Of a DNA stretch of 64,000 nt, positions 1-10,407 are shown piece by piece. This DNA comes from Stigmatella aurantiaca (lineage in GTDB: Bacteria > Myxococcota > Myxococcia > Myxococcales > Myxococcaceae). The first letter of the stretch is position 1. Every line of letters begins with the position of its first letter. The stretch is from contig NZ_FOAP01000010.1 in NCBI RefSeq assembly GCF_900109545.1, positions 248,001-312,000 of the forward strand, written 5' to 3'. Both the position numbers and the translations under genes were made by a program. Under the pieces are notes generated by a model. That model saw nothing but the letters and a program-made list of their open reading frames with translations, searched no databases and was not told where the DNA came from.

Positions 1-1
1 C

Positions 2-709
2 CTGCTGGGCAAGGCGGTGTACGGCATCGAGAAGCAGCTCGGCGTGAAGCAGCCCTCGCTCTTGTCCACCTGCTACAAGCACGCGGTGCCCATCTGGGTG
101 GGCGCGGTGCAGGACGGCTCCATCTTCCTGAACGTCGTCAAGCTCAAGCGGCTGCTCGGAGCGGAGTTCAAGTTCGAGCTCGACATCAACGACGACGTGT
201 ACTCCATGGCGGCGATGCAGCACTTCTGCCGCCACCAGGGCTCGAAGAAGCTGGCCATCTGGATTCTGGGCGGCGGCGTGCCCAAGAACTACACGCTCCA
301 GGGCGAGCCGCTGCTGGACCAGATCCTCAACGTGCCCACCTCGGGCTTCGACATCGACGTGCAGTTCTGCGTGGACCCGGTGGACAACGGGGCGCTGTCG
401 AGCTGCCCGGCCGGCGAGGGCCACACCTGGGGCAAGGTCTCCGTGGAGGCCGTGGAGACGGGCTCCATGTACGTGCACTGCGACGTGACGGCCGTGTTCC
501 CCTGGCTCACGCACGCGCTCTTGTCCGAGCCGAAGAACAAGCGCAAGCCCATGCGGCTGATGGACAAGATGAACGACGCCATCGCCTTCCTGGACGCGGA
601 TGTGAAGAAGCGCAGCAAGCAGCTCATGAAGACGTTGGACTGGAGCGTCGAGGAGGCAGAGCCCTCGACCCCCGAGGACGCCGGGAAGCACGGCGCCTAC
701 GTCCGCTAA
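2..709 (+). CDS. Deoxyhypusine synthase-like protein, 3' part
   Basis: The gene enters from the left edge; the reading frame is open from base 2, so the true start lies outside. The visible ~235 residues match the C-terminal half of the deoxyhypusine synthase (DHS) family. The clearest sign is the segment GEGHTWGKVS, which aligns with the DHS active-site segment VSWGK; the lysine is encoded at 434-436. The following VHCDVTAVFPWL also fits the family. DHS enzymes move an aminobutyl group from spermidine onto a lysine of eIF5A. Bacteria lack that eIF5A modification, and bacterial homologues are thought to act on small amines (homospermidine or agmatine-derived products). Arginine decarboxylase, which makes agmatine, lies about 1.2 kb downstream on the opposite strand, which fits a polyamine role. 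The substrate is not known from sequence. Confidence 0.85.
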   Translation: MLGKAVYGIEKQLGVKQPSLLSTCYKHAVPIWVGAVQDGSIFLNVVKLKRLLGAEFKFELDINDDVYSMAAMQHFCRHQGSKKLAIWILGGGVPKNYTLQGEPLLDQILNVPTSGFDIDVQFCVDPVDNGALSSCPAGEGHTWGKVSVEAVETGSMYVHCDVTAVFPWLTHALLSEPKNKRKPMRLMDKMNDAIAFLDADVKKRSKQLMKTLDWSVEEAEPSTPEDAGKHGAYVR

Positions 710-740
710 CCCTCACCCCCTCTTTCCCCAGGAGCCCCCC

Positions 741-1178
741 ATGAGCCAGCCCTCGCAGCCCACCGGCGTGGTGATGACCGCCACCAGCGCCGCTTCCTTC
801 AAGACCGAACTCGAGCACGGGCCCTCCGGCTCGCGCATCGCCACCGAGGCCCCGAAGGACAACGGGGGCACGGGAGGTTCCTTCTCGCCCACGGACCTGG
901 TGGGGGCGGCGCTCGCCTCGTGCGCCATCACCACCATGGCCCTGGTGGCCTCGCGCGAGGGGCTGCCCTTTGGCGAGGCCCGGGCCACGGTGGAGAAGCG
1001 GATGACGCCGCCGCCGCGCCGCATTGGCGAGCTGGTGCTCACCCTCCACATGCCCAGCGGCCTGTCCCCGGCGCACCGCACCCGGCTGGAGCAGGCCGCC
1101 CAGGAGTGCCCCGTGGCGCGGAGCCTCCACCCGGACGTGAAGCTGCCCCTCGTGTTCCGCTACCCGGGCGAGTCCTAG
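741..1178 (+). CDS. OsmC family protein
   Basis: This 145-residue protein belongs to the OsmC/Ohr family of small dimeric cysteine peroxidases that reduce organic hydroperoxides in the cytoplasm. Both family cysteines are visible: C61 in SPTDLVGAALASCAITTM and C123 in ECPVARSL. A purine-rich ribosome-binding site (AGGAG) sits just before the ATG. It starts 31 bases after the DHS-like gene and is probably co-transcribed with it. It is closer to the general OsmC branch than to Ohr, and the physiological peroxide cannot be told from sequence. Confidence 0.9.
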   Translation: MSQPSQPTGVVMTATSAASFKTELEHGPSGSRIATEAPKDNGGTGGSFSPTDLVGAALASCAITTMALVASREGLPFGEARATVEKRMTPPPRRIGELVLTLHMPSGLSPAHRTRLEQAAQECPVARSLHPDVKLPLVFRYPGES

Positions 1179-1297
1179 GCCGCACAGGGAGGGCCGCCTT
1201 GCCTGGCTGCCCTCCTGCCTGCCCAGCCGGTGCCCGTGCGCGGGCCCCGGGACGTGCCGACCCTGCTCAGCACAAGGCTCACGAGGGGAGGCCGTGC

Positions 1298-1819
1298 ATG
1301 AACGTGAAGTTGCTGGGCATCTATCTGAACGATCACCTCGCCGGCTCGCGCTTCGGGTTGGACCTGGCCCAGCGGGCCGCCCGGCGGAACGCGGGCAACC
1401 CGGTGGGGGACTACCTCTCCACCCTGCGGGTGGAACTGGAGCAGGACCGGACGCTGCTGGAGCGGGTGATGCGGGGGCTGGAGGTCCCCAAGGACCGGCT
1501 CAAGGAGGGCGCGGCCTGGGCCATTGCCTGGATGGAGCGCCTGAAGCCCAACGGCGGCGGGCTGCTGGGCTATTCGCCCCTGAGCCGGGTGATGGACCTG
1601 GAGGCCCTGTGCATCGGCACCCGGGGCCGCATCTGCATGTGGCGCGCGCTGGAGCGGCTGGCCAAGACGGAGGCCCGGCTCGCGGGCATCGACTTCGAGG
1701 CGTGCGTCGAGCGGGCCGAGGCCCAGCTCAAGACGCTGGAGCGGCTGCGGCTGCGGGCCTCCGACACGGCCTTCGCCAGCGAGTCCGTGGCGCCGGGGAC
1801 GTCCGTCCCCGCGCGCTAG
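1298..1819 (+). CDS. Hypothetical helical protein
   Basis: The 173-residue product begins MNVKLLGIYLNDHLAG. The ATG at 1298 is chosen because GAGGGGAGG lies just upstream; the frame stays open further 5', but those codons shadow the OsmC gene in another frame. The sequence is almost all amphipathic helix with many Arg, Glu and Leu, with no signal peptide or membrane segment. Evenly spaced acidic residues suggest a ferritin-like or other four-helix bundle, but I see no convincing metal-ligand set. Function unknown. Confidence 0.7.
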   Translation: MNVKLLGIYLNDHLAGSRFGLDLAQRAARRNAGNPVGDYLSTLRVELEQDRTLLERVMRGLEVPKDRLKEGAAWAIAWMERLKPNGGGLLGYSPLSRVMDLEALCIGTRGRICMWRALERLAKTEARLAGIDFEACVERAEAQLKTLERLRLRASDTAFASESVAPGTSVPAR

Positions 1820-1828
1820 CAACGGGGG

Positions 1829-1865
1829 CCGGGAGCTTGCGTCCCAGGGTGGGGCAAGCTCCCGG
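1829..1865. terminator. Bidirectional terminator hairpin
   Basis: A perfect 12-base inverted repeat (CCGGGAGCTTGC at 1829-1840, complement at 1854-1865) has a 13-base loop and sits exactly between the convergent stop codons of the hypothetical gene and speA. There is no strong T-run, as is common in GC-rich genomes, so termination is inferred from stem strength and position. Confidence 0.7.
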
Positions 1866-1874
1866 AGCCGTGCA

Positions 1875-3884
<2,010 letters not shown>

Positions 3885-3948
3885 CGGCGTCTCAGGGCCT
3901 CCAGGGGTGGGGAAGGGTGACGAATTCCTTCAACCGTGAACGCGCGCA

Positions 3949-3975
3949 ACTATAGGGAAAGCGCTCCGGCTTCAA
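3949..3975 (-). promoter_or_regulatory. Possible speA promoter
   Basis: On the minus strand, TTGAAG (3970-3975) and TATAGT (3949-3954) are 15 bases apart, shorter than the usual 16-18. A small CCGGC/GCCGG inverted repeat overlaps the upstream box. The region is clearly more AT-rich than its surroundings. Low confidence. Confidence 0.3.
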
Positions 3976-4101
3976 TAGCCGGTTGTCAGTAGAGCAGCCA
4001 GGCAGGCGAAGGGCCCGGGAAGAAGTCCGGTGGGCCTCCCCGCCACCCGGGCTTACCCTTGGGGAACACGGGGAGGACGCGTGGACCGAAGGGGAGGGTG
4101 C

Positions 4102-5172
4102 ATGGAGTCGTCCGCACGCAGGGAAGAGCCGTTACTCACACCAAGACAGATTTTCGAGCGGCTGGACCGGTACGTCATCGGCCAGCAGGAGGCCAAGCGG
4201 GCGGTGGCCATCGCAGCCCACAACCACCTCAAGCGCATCCAGGCGCGGCGGCTCCGGCGTGGCACGCTCATCAAGAAGTCCAACATCCTGCTGATCGGGC
4301 CCACCGGGAGCGGCAAGACGCACATCGCGCGCAACCTGGCGGAGATCCTCTCGGTGCCGTTCACCACCGTGGACGCCACCGAGTACACGGAGGCCGGGTA
4401 CTACGGCAAGGACGTGGAGGTGATGATTTCCGACCTCCTCTTCAAGGCCAACCACTCGGTGGAGGACACCCAGCGGGGCATCATCTTCGTGGACGAGGTG
4501 GACAAGATCGCCCGCCGCTCGCAAGGGGCCCGCAACGGCGCGGGCAGCCGGGACATCGGCGGCGAGGGCGTCCAGCAGGGGCTGCTCAAGATGCTGGAGG
4601 GGCGCGAAGTCTTCGTCCCCATGAACCTCACCCAGGCGTGGAACAAGAGCGACTTCGTGCAGATCGACACGCGTGACATCCTCTTCATCTGCGCCGGCAC
4701 GTTCTCGGACCTGCACGAGTACGGGGAGGGCGGCTCGCGCCCCCTGGGCTTCGGCTCCGAGGAGGACGGGCGCCGGGTGACCAAGCGCATCAGCGTTAAG
4801 CAACTGGTGGACTTCGGCATGCTGGCGGAGTTCCTCGGCCGCCTGCCGGTGATGGTGCAGCTCCAGGCGCTCGGCGAGGAGGACCTGCTGCGCGTGCTCA
4901 CCGAGCCCCCGGACTCCATCATCCGCGAGTTCCGCGAGCTGCTCGCCTATGACGAGATTGAATTGGACTTCGCCCCGGAGGCGCTCCGCGAGGTGGTGCA
5001 CTTCTCGGTGGAGAAGGGGCTGGGGGCCCGCGGCCTGCGCTCCATCCTGGAGCACGTCATGGCGGATGTGATGTTCGAGGCGCCCGAGCGCGGCCGGGGC
5101 TCTTTCCGGATCGACGGGGAGTTCGTGCGCGTCCGGCTCAACGGGCTGAACGCCTCGCAACTCGGCGCCTGA
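4102..5172 (+). CDS. ClpX-like AAA+ ATPase lacking the zinc domain
   Basis: With the start at 4102 (GGGGAGGG just upstream) the protein has 356 residues. It matches the ClpX AAA+ core: Walker A GPTGSGKT (66-73), Walker B IIFVDEVD (127-134), pore loop GYYG (99-102, GYVG in ClpX) and sensor-2 GLGARGLR (306-313). ClpX unfolds tagged proteins and feeds them to ClpP. Several ClpX hallmarks are altered. The N-terminal C4 zinc domain is absent. The RKH substrate loop before the QVDT strand is replaced by NLTQAWNKSDF. The ClpP-docking IGF loop region reads LGFG (215-218). It is therefore a divergent paralogue, perhaps a dedicated unfoldase or remodelling factor; whether it docks with ClpP is uncertain. 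Confidence 0.85.
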   Translation: MESSARREEPLLTPRQIFERLDRYVIGQQEAKRAVAIAAHNHLKRIQARRLRRGTLIKKSNILLIGPTGSGKTHIARNLAEILSVPFTTVDATEYTEAGYYGKDVEVMISDLLFKANHSVEDTQRGIIFVDEVDKIARRSQGARNGAGSRDIGGEGVQQGLLKMLEGREVFVPMNLTQAWNKSDFVQIDTRDILFICAGTFSDLHEYGEGGSRPLGFGSEEDGRRVTKRISVKQLVDFGMLAEFLGRLPVMVQLQALGEEDLLRVLTEPPDSIIREFRELLAYDEIELDFAPEALREVVHFSVEKGLGARGLRSILEHVMADVMFEAPERGRGSFRIDGEFVRVRLNGLNASQLGA

Positions 5173-5184
5173 GCAGGGCTTCCG

Positions 5185-5210
5185 GGGCCTCGCCCTCCGG
5201 GGCGGGGCTC
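5185..5210. terminator. Bidirectional terminator hairpin
   Basis: An 11-pair stem with two G-T wobbles (GGGCCTCGCCC / GGGCGGGGCTC) and a 4-base loop lies between the convergent clpX-like and cvpA genes; its right arm just touches the cvpA stop codon. Confidence 0.55.
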
Positions 5211-5961
5211 AGGGCCGGCGCTCCGCCGCGTGGGAGGCCGCGCCCAGCCGGGCGGCGATGTCCGGGTCCTGGATGAGCTGGAGGATGAGGTTGTTGTTCA
5301 GGAGCGCCCGGTGGTCGCCCTGCTCCAGCGAGCGGCGCAGCGACTCGTCCCGGAGGGCCTTCTGGAAGCGGGGATCCTGCCGCAGCGCCTTGTAGGCGGG
5401 ATCATTCTGGAGCTTCGCGGCGCGCTGGGGGTCGGCGCTGAGCTGGGCCACCTGGACGAAGTCCTTGAGCGCGGCGAACTGGGTCATCTCGAAGAGGTTG
5501 TGCTTGCGCGCGAAGGCCAGGGCGTGGGAGCCCTTGGGGGACAGGCCCATGCGCCGGCCCGCCACCACCACGTACTGCTCCACGAACGTCAGCGCGCTGA
5601 GCAGCACGTAGGCGATGATGCCCACCTTGGCCCCGCCGATGAGAAAGCCGATGAACCGGTCCGCGCCCCGGTTCTCCGGGTCCTGGCCCGAGAGCATCCG
5701 CTGGAGCAGGGCCCCCAGCGCGTAGCGCACCACCACCAGCACCACGATGAAGAGCAGCACGCTGCCCACCAGCAGCCCGATGAGCAGCGGGGTGCCCAGC
5801 GCCTCCGCCAGCCTGGGCGCGAACACCGGCCCCAGCCGCTTGGAGACGAAGTAGGCCACCGCCAGCCCCACCAGGTGGGCCACCTGCCGGGCCGCGCCGG
5901 TGATGGCGCCCACCACCGCGAAGAACAGCACCAGTCCCAGAATGATGAGATCGATGATCAC
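5209..5961 (-). CDS. CvpA family membrane protein
   Basis: The 250-residue protein starts MIIDLIILGLVLFFAVVGAI and has about four hydrophobic segments in its first 130 residues, the layout of the CvpA (colicin V production) family. Its sequence GAARQVAHLVGLAVAYFVSKR fits the family's second helix. CvpA proteins are inner-membrane proteins linked to envelope homeostasis; their molecular function is unsettled. Here a ~115-residue charged, helical cytoplasmic tail with repeated short helices (PAYKALRQDPRFQKAL) follows, longer than in E. coli CvpA (about 160 residues in total). It may be co-transcribed with the J-protein gene, which ends 48 bases downstream of it in coordinate terms and is read in the same direction. 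Confidence 0.85.
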   Translation of the reverse strand: MIIDLIILGLVLFFAVVGAITGAARQVAHLVGLAVAYFVSKRLGPVFAPRLAEALGTPLLIGLLVGSVLLFIVVLVVVRYALGALLQRMLSGQDPENRGADRFIGFLIGGAKVGIIAYVLLSALTFVEQYVVVAGRRMGLSPKGSHALAFARKHNLFEMTQFAALKDFVQVAQLSADPQRAAKLQNDPAYKALRQDPRFQKALRDESLRRSLEQGDHRALLNNNLILQLIQDPDIAARLGAASHAAERRP

Positions 5962-6009
5962 CGCGAAGCCCCCCTGCCTGCCACCGGACGTCCGCCCCGT
6001 GCGGACGCG

Positions 6010-7710
6010 TTACTTGATCTTGAAGGAGTCACCCTTGCTCTTGGCCTCTTCCTCGAGCTTCTTCTTGGCCTCGGCGAGCTTCTCCTTGTAGCGGGCGTTG
6101 GCCGGCTCGTAGGTGAGCGCCATCTTCAGGTTGCGCTCGGCGGAGGACCAGCGGCCCGCATCCAAGTCGCTCGCACCGAGCTGGTAGAACTGGCGCCCCT
6201 TGGGGTGGGTGCCGATCTGCTCCTCCTGCTCCTTGCGGACGGCGGCCTTGGTCTCGGCCTCGGAGTTCTCGGTGAAGCGCAGCTTCTGCGCCCGCTCCGG
6301 GCCCGTCACGTCCGCCAGGTACTTCTTGCGCTTCGTGTCGTCGCGCAGGACGTAGTAGGCCTCGGTGATGCGCTTGTAGAGCTCGTGGACCCGCTCTTTC
6401 AGCTCCTTGGACTCCAGCTGGTAGAAGCGGTCCGGGTGGTAGGTGCGGCTCTCGGAGTAGAAGGCCTTCTTGATGGCCGCCGGGGCCGCATCCTTCGGGA
6501 GCTTCAGCACCTCGAAGTAGTCGAGCTGGTCGAGCTGGGAGCAGCGGACCTCCAGCTCGGCGGCCTGCGCCGGATCCAGCGAGCCCTTGCCCGTGGCGGC
6601 CGGAGGCGGCGGCGGGGGGGCAGCCCCAGCGGCGGCGGCGGCGGGGGCCACCGGGGGCACGACGGGCGCGATGCCAGGGGCGACCGGGGGCACGGCGGGC
6701 GCGAGGGGCCGTGAGGCGGCCACCGCCGGGACTGCGGGAATGCCCGGAACGGCTGGGGCCATGGGCGCGATGGTGGGAGGCGCCGGGCGGGCGGGTGCGG
6801 CCACCGGTGGCCGGAGACCTGAAGCCTGAGCCGGGGCCACCGCGGGCACCACCGGGGGCGGCATGCCGGGCCGGGGCGTGGGCGAAGCGCCCGCCGTGGG
6901 AGGCACCACCGGGGCCATGGTGGGCGGCGTGCCGGGCCGAAGCACGGGGGAAGGGGGCCCAGCGGCGGTGGCCACCCCGGGCGGACGGCCCACGGCGGGA
7001 ACCTCAGCGGGGGCTGCCGGAGGCCGTGGCGGCATGGGAAGCGGGGTGACGGAGACGGGGACGATGCCCGGCAGGGTAGGCCGGTGCGCCGCGGCGGCCG
7101 GAGAGCCGGGGGTGGGGGCCGTCAGCGTGACGCCCGGGCCGGGCTGGGGCGTGACGGACACAGGCGTCAGCCCTTGCATCGTGGGACGCTGAGGGCTTTG
7201 GACGGCCGGCGGAGGCGCCGCGACGGTGGGCTGCGCGAAGCTCACCGGCGAGATGGTGGGCAGCGACAGGGTCGGGCGCTCGGAGCGGGGCATCAGGTCC
7301 GCGGGCGGGGACGGAGGCAGGGGGGCCCCGGGCGGTCTGCCTGCGGCGGGAGGGCCCGCGGGGCGCGCGGCCGGGCCAGGAGGGACTGTGCCCTGGGCAG
7401 GGCGCGGGGCGATCCCCGGAGCGCCCGGAGCGGGCCGGGGGGGAACACCGGCGGCGGCCCCCACGGGCGGGACGGTGGGAGCCGGGGGCCGGGGGGCCGC
7501 GGTAGCGCCCGGAGCGGGGCGCGGGACGCCGGGCGGGGCGGCCCCGGGGACGCCCGGGCGGGGCGGGACGGCTCCCGGGGGGGCCGGACGTGGGGCACCG
7601 GCGGCGGCCCCCGGGGTGGGGGCACGGGGCGCGGAGGCCGGCTGAGAGGGGGCGCTCCCGGGAGGAGGTCCAGGAGGCTTGCCGGCGTTCGGATCGGAAG
7701 GTTGGGACAT
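6010..7710 (-). CDS. J-domain protein with long Pro/Ala-rich N-terminus and TPR-like tail
   Basis: The 566-residue protein has three parts. Residues 1 to about 390 are low-complexity Pro/Ala/Gly with scattered short repeats (for example PTLPGIVPVSVTPLP and PTMQGLTPVSVTPQP) and should be disordered. Residues 397-470 form a J domain with the HPD motif at 425-427, which stimulates ATP hydrolysis by Hsp70. The last ~70 residues form a TPR-like helix pair (YQLGASDLDAGRWSSAERNLKMAL). It lies 21 bases downstream of a dnaK paralogue in the same direction, so it is very likely that Hsp70's dedicated partner. There is no Gly/Phe region or zinc finger, so it is a type III J-protein. The disordered region may recruit clients or scaffold a complex. 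Confidence 0.9.
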   Translation of the reverse strand: MSQPSDPNAGKPPGPPPGSAPSQPASAPRAPTPGAAAGAPRPAPPGAVPPRPGVPGAAPPGVPRPAPGATAAPRPPAPTVPPVGAAAGVPPRPAPGAPGIAPRPAQGTVPPGPAARPAGPPAAGRPPGAPLPPSPPADLMPRSERPTLSLPTISPVSFAQPTVAAPPPAVQSPQRPTMQGLTPVSVTPQPGPGVTLTAPTPGSPAAAAHRPTLPGIVPVSVTPLPMPPRPPAAPAEVPAVGRPPGVATAAGPPSPVLRPGTPPTMAPVVPPTAGASPTPRPGMPPPVVPAVAPAQASGLRPPVAAPARPAPPTIAPMAPAVPGIPAVPAVAASRPLAPAVPPVAPGIAPVVPPVAPAAAAAGAAPPPPPPAATGKGSLDPAQAAELEVRCSQLDQLDYFEVLKLPKDAAPAAIKKAFYSESRTYHPDRFYQLESKELKERVHELYKRITEAYYVLRDDTKRKKYLADVTGPERAQKLRFTENSEAETKAAVRKEQEEQIGTHPKGRQFYQLGASDLDAGRWSSAERNLKMALTYEPANARYKEKLAEAKKKLEEEAKSKGDSFKIK

Positions 7711-7731
7711 CGGTGTTCCGTACGGAAGCGG

Positions 7732-9333
7732 CTAGGCCACGGAGGGCAGGTCGCCGCCGTGACCTGCGAGCTGGATTTGCCGGGTGGCGTCGATGGACCG
7801 CTGGATATCGGTCTCGGACATGCCCGAGGAGAGGGTGAGCGTGGTGGTCGTCTTCTGGCCCGTCTCGACGTCACAGGCCGACACGTTCACCATGCCGTTG
7901 GTGTCGATCTCGAACGTCACTTCGATTTTCACGTCCCCGCGGTAGCCGATGCGGAAGCCGGAGAACTCGAACTCGCCCAGCAGCTCGCACTCCTCGGCCC
8001 GGTTGGACTCGCCCTGGTACACGCGGATCTTCACCTTCTCCTGGCCGTCGCGGCTGGTGGTGAACGTCTTCGAGCGGTCGATGGGCACCGGCGTGTTCTT
8101 GTCGATGACCTTTTCCGTGTAGCCGCCCACGGTGCCGATGCGCAGCGACAGCGGGGTGACGTCCACCAGGAACGTCTCCGCGTGCGCGTCCAGCAGCGCG
8201 TGCGCCTGGAGGCAGGCCCCCATCGACACCACCTGGTCGGGGTTGATGCCCTCCATGGGCTCCTTCTGGAAGTAGTGCTTCACGGAGTTGCGGATGATGG
8301 GCAGCCGCGTGGGGCCGCCCACCAGGATGACCGCGTCGATCTCCGAGGCGGACAGCCGCGCGCTCTGCAGCGCCTCGTCACACACCTTGAAGGTGCGCTG
8401 CACCAGGTCCATGACCATCCGGTTGAACTGGTCATGGGTCAGCGTGTTGCGCAGGTCCATCACGTTGCCGTTGCCGTCCTGGCAGATGCCCTGGCAGAGG
8501 ATCTCCGCCGTGCCGTTCTGGCCCACTTCGATCTTCGCCCGCTCGGCGGCATCCTTGAGCATCTGCAGGCAGTACTTGCTCTGGCGCAGGTCCAGCCGCG
8601 TCTTGGCCAGGAAGTCCTCGGCCAGCCACGTCATGATGCGGTCGTCGAAGTCGTCGCCGCCCAGGTACGTGTCGCCCGCGGTGGACAGCACCTCGAACAC
8701 GTCCTTGCCGATCTCCAGGATGGACACGTCGAAGGTGCCGCCGCCCAGGTCGTACACCACCACGCGCTGGTTGACGTCCCGGCCGAAGCCGTAGGCGAGC
8801 GCCGCCGCGGTGGGCTCGTTGAGGATGCGCAGCACCTCCAGCCCCGCGATGCGCCCTGCGTCCTTGGTGGCCTGGCGCTGGTTGTCGTTGAAGTACGCCG
8901 GCACGGTGACCACCGCCTTGGTCACCTCGCGCCCCAGGTACGTCTCCGCCACCGCCTTCATCTCCTTGAGCACCAGCGCGGAGATTTCGGGCAGCGAGTA
9001 CGTCTGGCCGTGCACCTGGATGCGCACCGCGTTGTTCTCGCCCTCGACGATGGTGTAGGGCATCACCGCCTGGGCCTTCTTCACTTCGTCGGAGAAGAAG
9101 TACCGTCCGATGAGCCGCTTGGCCGAGTACACCGTCGCCTCCGGCGCGGCGATGATGTTCTTCTTGGCGGCGTTGCCCACCAGCACCGAGCCGTCATCGA
9201 GAAACGACACGCACGACGCGTGGTTCGACTCGCCCCACTCGTTGGGGATGACCACCGGCTGGCCGTCCTGGACCACCGCCACGCACGAATAGGAGGTGCC
9301 CAGGTCGACGCCAATCGCGATCTCGTCCGACAT
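7732..9333 (-). CDS. Short DnaK-family Hsp70 chaperone
   Basis: The start is the ATG at 9333, preceded by GGAG, rather than a more upstream in-frame ATG; this gives 533 residues. The ATPase domain is complete: GVDLGTSYS near the N-terminus, [11 protein letters not shown], and [10 protein letters not shown]. The beta-sandwich substrate domain follows ([12 protein letters not shown] onward). The protein ends shortly after this domain, so the C-terminal helical lid (roughly 100 residues in DnaK, about 638 residues in total) is nearly missing. Myxobacteria carry several DnaK paralogues, including SglK and StkA, which affect motility and exopolysaccharide in Myxococcus xanthus. Whether this is one of them cannot be decided here. 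It is followed by its own J-protein gene. Confidence 0.93.
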   Translation of the reverse strand: MSDEIAIGVDLGTSYSCVAVVQDGQPVVIPNEWGESNHASCVSFLDDGSVLVGNAAKKNIIAAPEATVYSAKRLIGRYFFSDEVKKAQAVMPYTIVEGENNAVRIQVHGQTYSLPEISALVLKEMKAVAETYLGREVTKAVVTVPAYFNDNQRQATKDAGRIAGLEVLRILNEPTAAALAYGFGRDVNQRVVVYDLGGGTFDVSILEIGKDVFEVLSTAGDTYLGGDDFDDRIMTWLAEDFLAKTRLDLRQSKYCLQMLKDAAERAKIEVGQNGTAEILCQGICQDGNGNVMDLRNTLTHDQFNRMVMDLVQRTFKVCDEALQSARLSASEIDAVILVGGPTRLPIIRNSVKHYFQKEPMEGINPDQVVSMGACLQAHALLDAHAETFLVDVTPLSLRIGTVGGYTEKVIDKNTPVPIDRSKTFTTSRDGQEKVKIRVYQGESNRAEECELLGEFEFSGFRIGYRGDVKIEVTFEIDTNGMVNVSACDVETGQKTTTTLTLSSGMSETDIQRSIDATRQIQLAGHGGDLPSVA

Positions 9334-9387
9334 TCCGTCTCCGGTGAAGTCCTGCACCATCGCAGGAGTCTTGCCCAAAGCGGGCGG

Positions 9388-9417
9388 AGGTTACGCTTCC
9401 CGGTCCCGAGGTGTCAA
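9388..9417 (-). promoter_or_regulatory. Possible promoter for the dnaK-like/J operon
   Basis: On the minus strand a perfect TTGACA (9412-9417) is followed after 18 bases by TAACCT (9388-9393), a weak -10. It lies about 55 bases upstream of the chosen dnaK-like start. The surrounding 9394-9450 stretch is unusually AT-rich for this genome. Confidence 0.4.
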
Positions 9418-9550
9418 ACGTTCTATGTCGTAAATCTCAGCCATTTCAAGGGCTTAGCGTGCACGGCCTGCCCGGGAAGCAGGGTTGAGGGGGGCGGGGG
9501 TGGCCGTTATGCATGGGGCCAGCCCCACACCTGACCGGGAGTTACCGCCC

Positions 9551-10384
9551 ATGTCCGCCGTCCTGGCCGTGCTCACGTCCGATCCGAACCTGCTGCGGTG
9601 CGAGCTGCACCGGCTGGAAGGCCAGGTGCGCCTCCAGGGGGACACCCGGGCGAACGCGGCCGGGGTGGGCGCGTACGCGGACGGGGAGGTGCTGATGCGG
9701 CGCTTCTCCTCGGACGAGGGGTTGACGCCGGAGTCCCTGGCCCCCCCGCAGGAGTCCGGCGTGCTGCTGTGCCATGTGGGCAAGCTGCCCCTGGGGGTGT
9801 CCCCCGAGGAGAACACCCAGCCGTTCCGGGTGCGCCGCTGGCTGTTCGCGCACCAGGGGGCGCTGGAGGGCTTCGAGCACCTCCGGGCCCCGCTGCTGGA
9901 GGCGCTGCCGGAGTTCCTGCGCCGGCAGGTGCGCGGCGCCACGGACAGCGAGGTGGTGTTCGCCCACTTCCTCAAGCGGCTCCGGGAGACGGGGCGCACG
10001 GAGGACCCCCGGCTGGAGGCGGAGGTGGCCGGGGCGCTGCTGGCGGAGGCCGCCCTGGCGCTGGACCGGGCCGCGGCGAAGGCGGGGGCGGTGCACCCCT
10101 CCTTGCTGAACCTGGTGGCCACCAACGGCCAGGTGCTGCTGGCCACGCGCTGGGGCGAGGCGCCGCTCTACTACACGCGGCTGGAGGGCACGGACCACTG
10201 CGAGGTGTGTGGCGTGGGGCCCAGCACCCCGGAGACGCAGCCCAGCGTGGGCGCCCACCGCCGCCGCCGCGCCGTGGTGGTGGCCAGCCACCTGAAGCGC
10301 CCGGCGGGCTGGGTGGAGCTGCCCCCGGGGGCCACGCTCGCGGTGGGGGGAGACTTGCAGGTGCGGCAGCTGCCCGCGCCTTGA
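9551..10384 (+). CDS. Class II glutamine amidotransferase-like protein, probably inactive
   Basis: The 277-residue product (ATG at 9551, GGGAG upstream) follows the YafJ/EgtC-type class II amidotransferase fold: a strand after the start, then LLCHVGKLPLGV, NTQPFRVRRWLFAHQGAL and the family signature GATDSEVVFAHFLKRL. Class II enzymes need an N-terminal cysteine as nucleophile, but this protein begins Met-Ser. The usual arginine of HVR is glycine and the asparagine of HNG is glutamine. The catalytic centre therefore appears lost. It may have become a binding or regulatory protein. It is divergently transcribed from the dnaK-like gene, 217 bases away. Confidence 0.75.
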   Translation: MSAVLAVLTSDPNLLRCELHRLEGQVRLQGDTRANAAGVGAYADGEVLMRRFSSDEGLTPESLAPPQESGVLLCHVGKLPLGVSPEENTQPFRVRRWLFAHQGALEGFEHLRAPLLEALPEFLRRQVRGATDSEVVFAHFLKRLRETGRTEDPRLEAEVAGALLAEAALALDRAAAKAGAVHPSLLNLVATNGQVLLATRWGEAPLYYTRLEGTDHCEVCGVGPSTPETQPSVGAHRRRRAVVVASHLKRPAGWVELPPGATLAVGGDLQVRQLPAP

Positions 10385-10400
10385 GCGGGCCCTGGCCCGC
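10385..10400. terminator. Terminator hairpin between convergent genes
   Basis: A 6-base perfect stem GCGGGC / GCCCGC with loop CCTG starts right after the amidotransferase-like stop codon and faces the end of the convergent lipoprotein gene. Confidence 0.45.
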
Positions 10401-10407
10401 CCCGGTG

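Noticed and set aside
7084..9534. An 816-codon plus-strand frame opposite the J-protein and dnaK genes.
   Set aside because: It runs antisense to two well-supported genes and shows only Gly/Arg-rich and His-rich shadow sequence.
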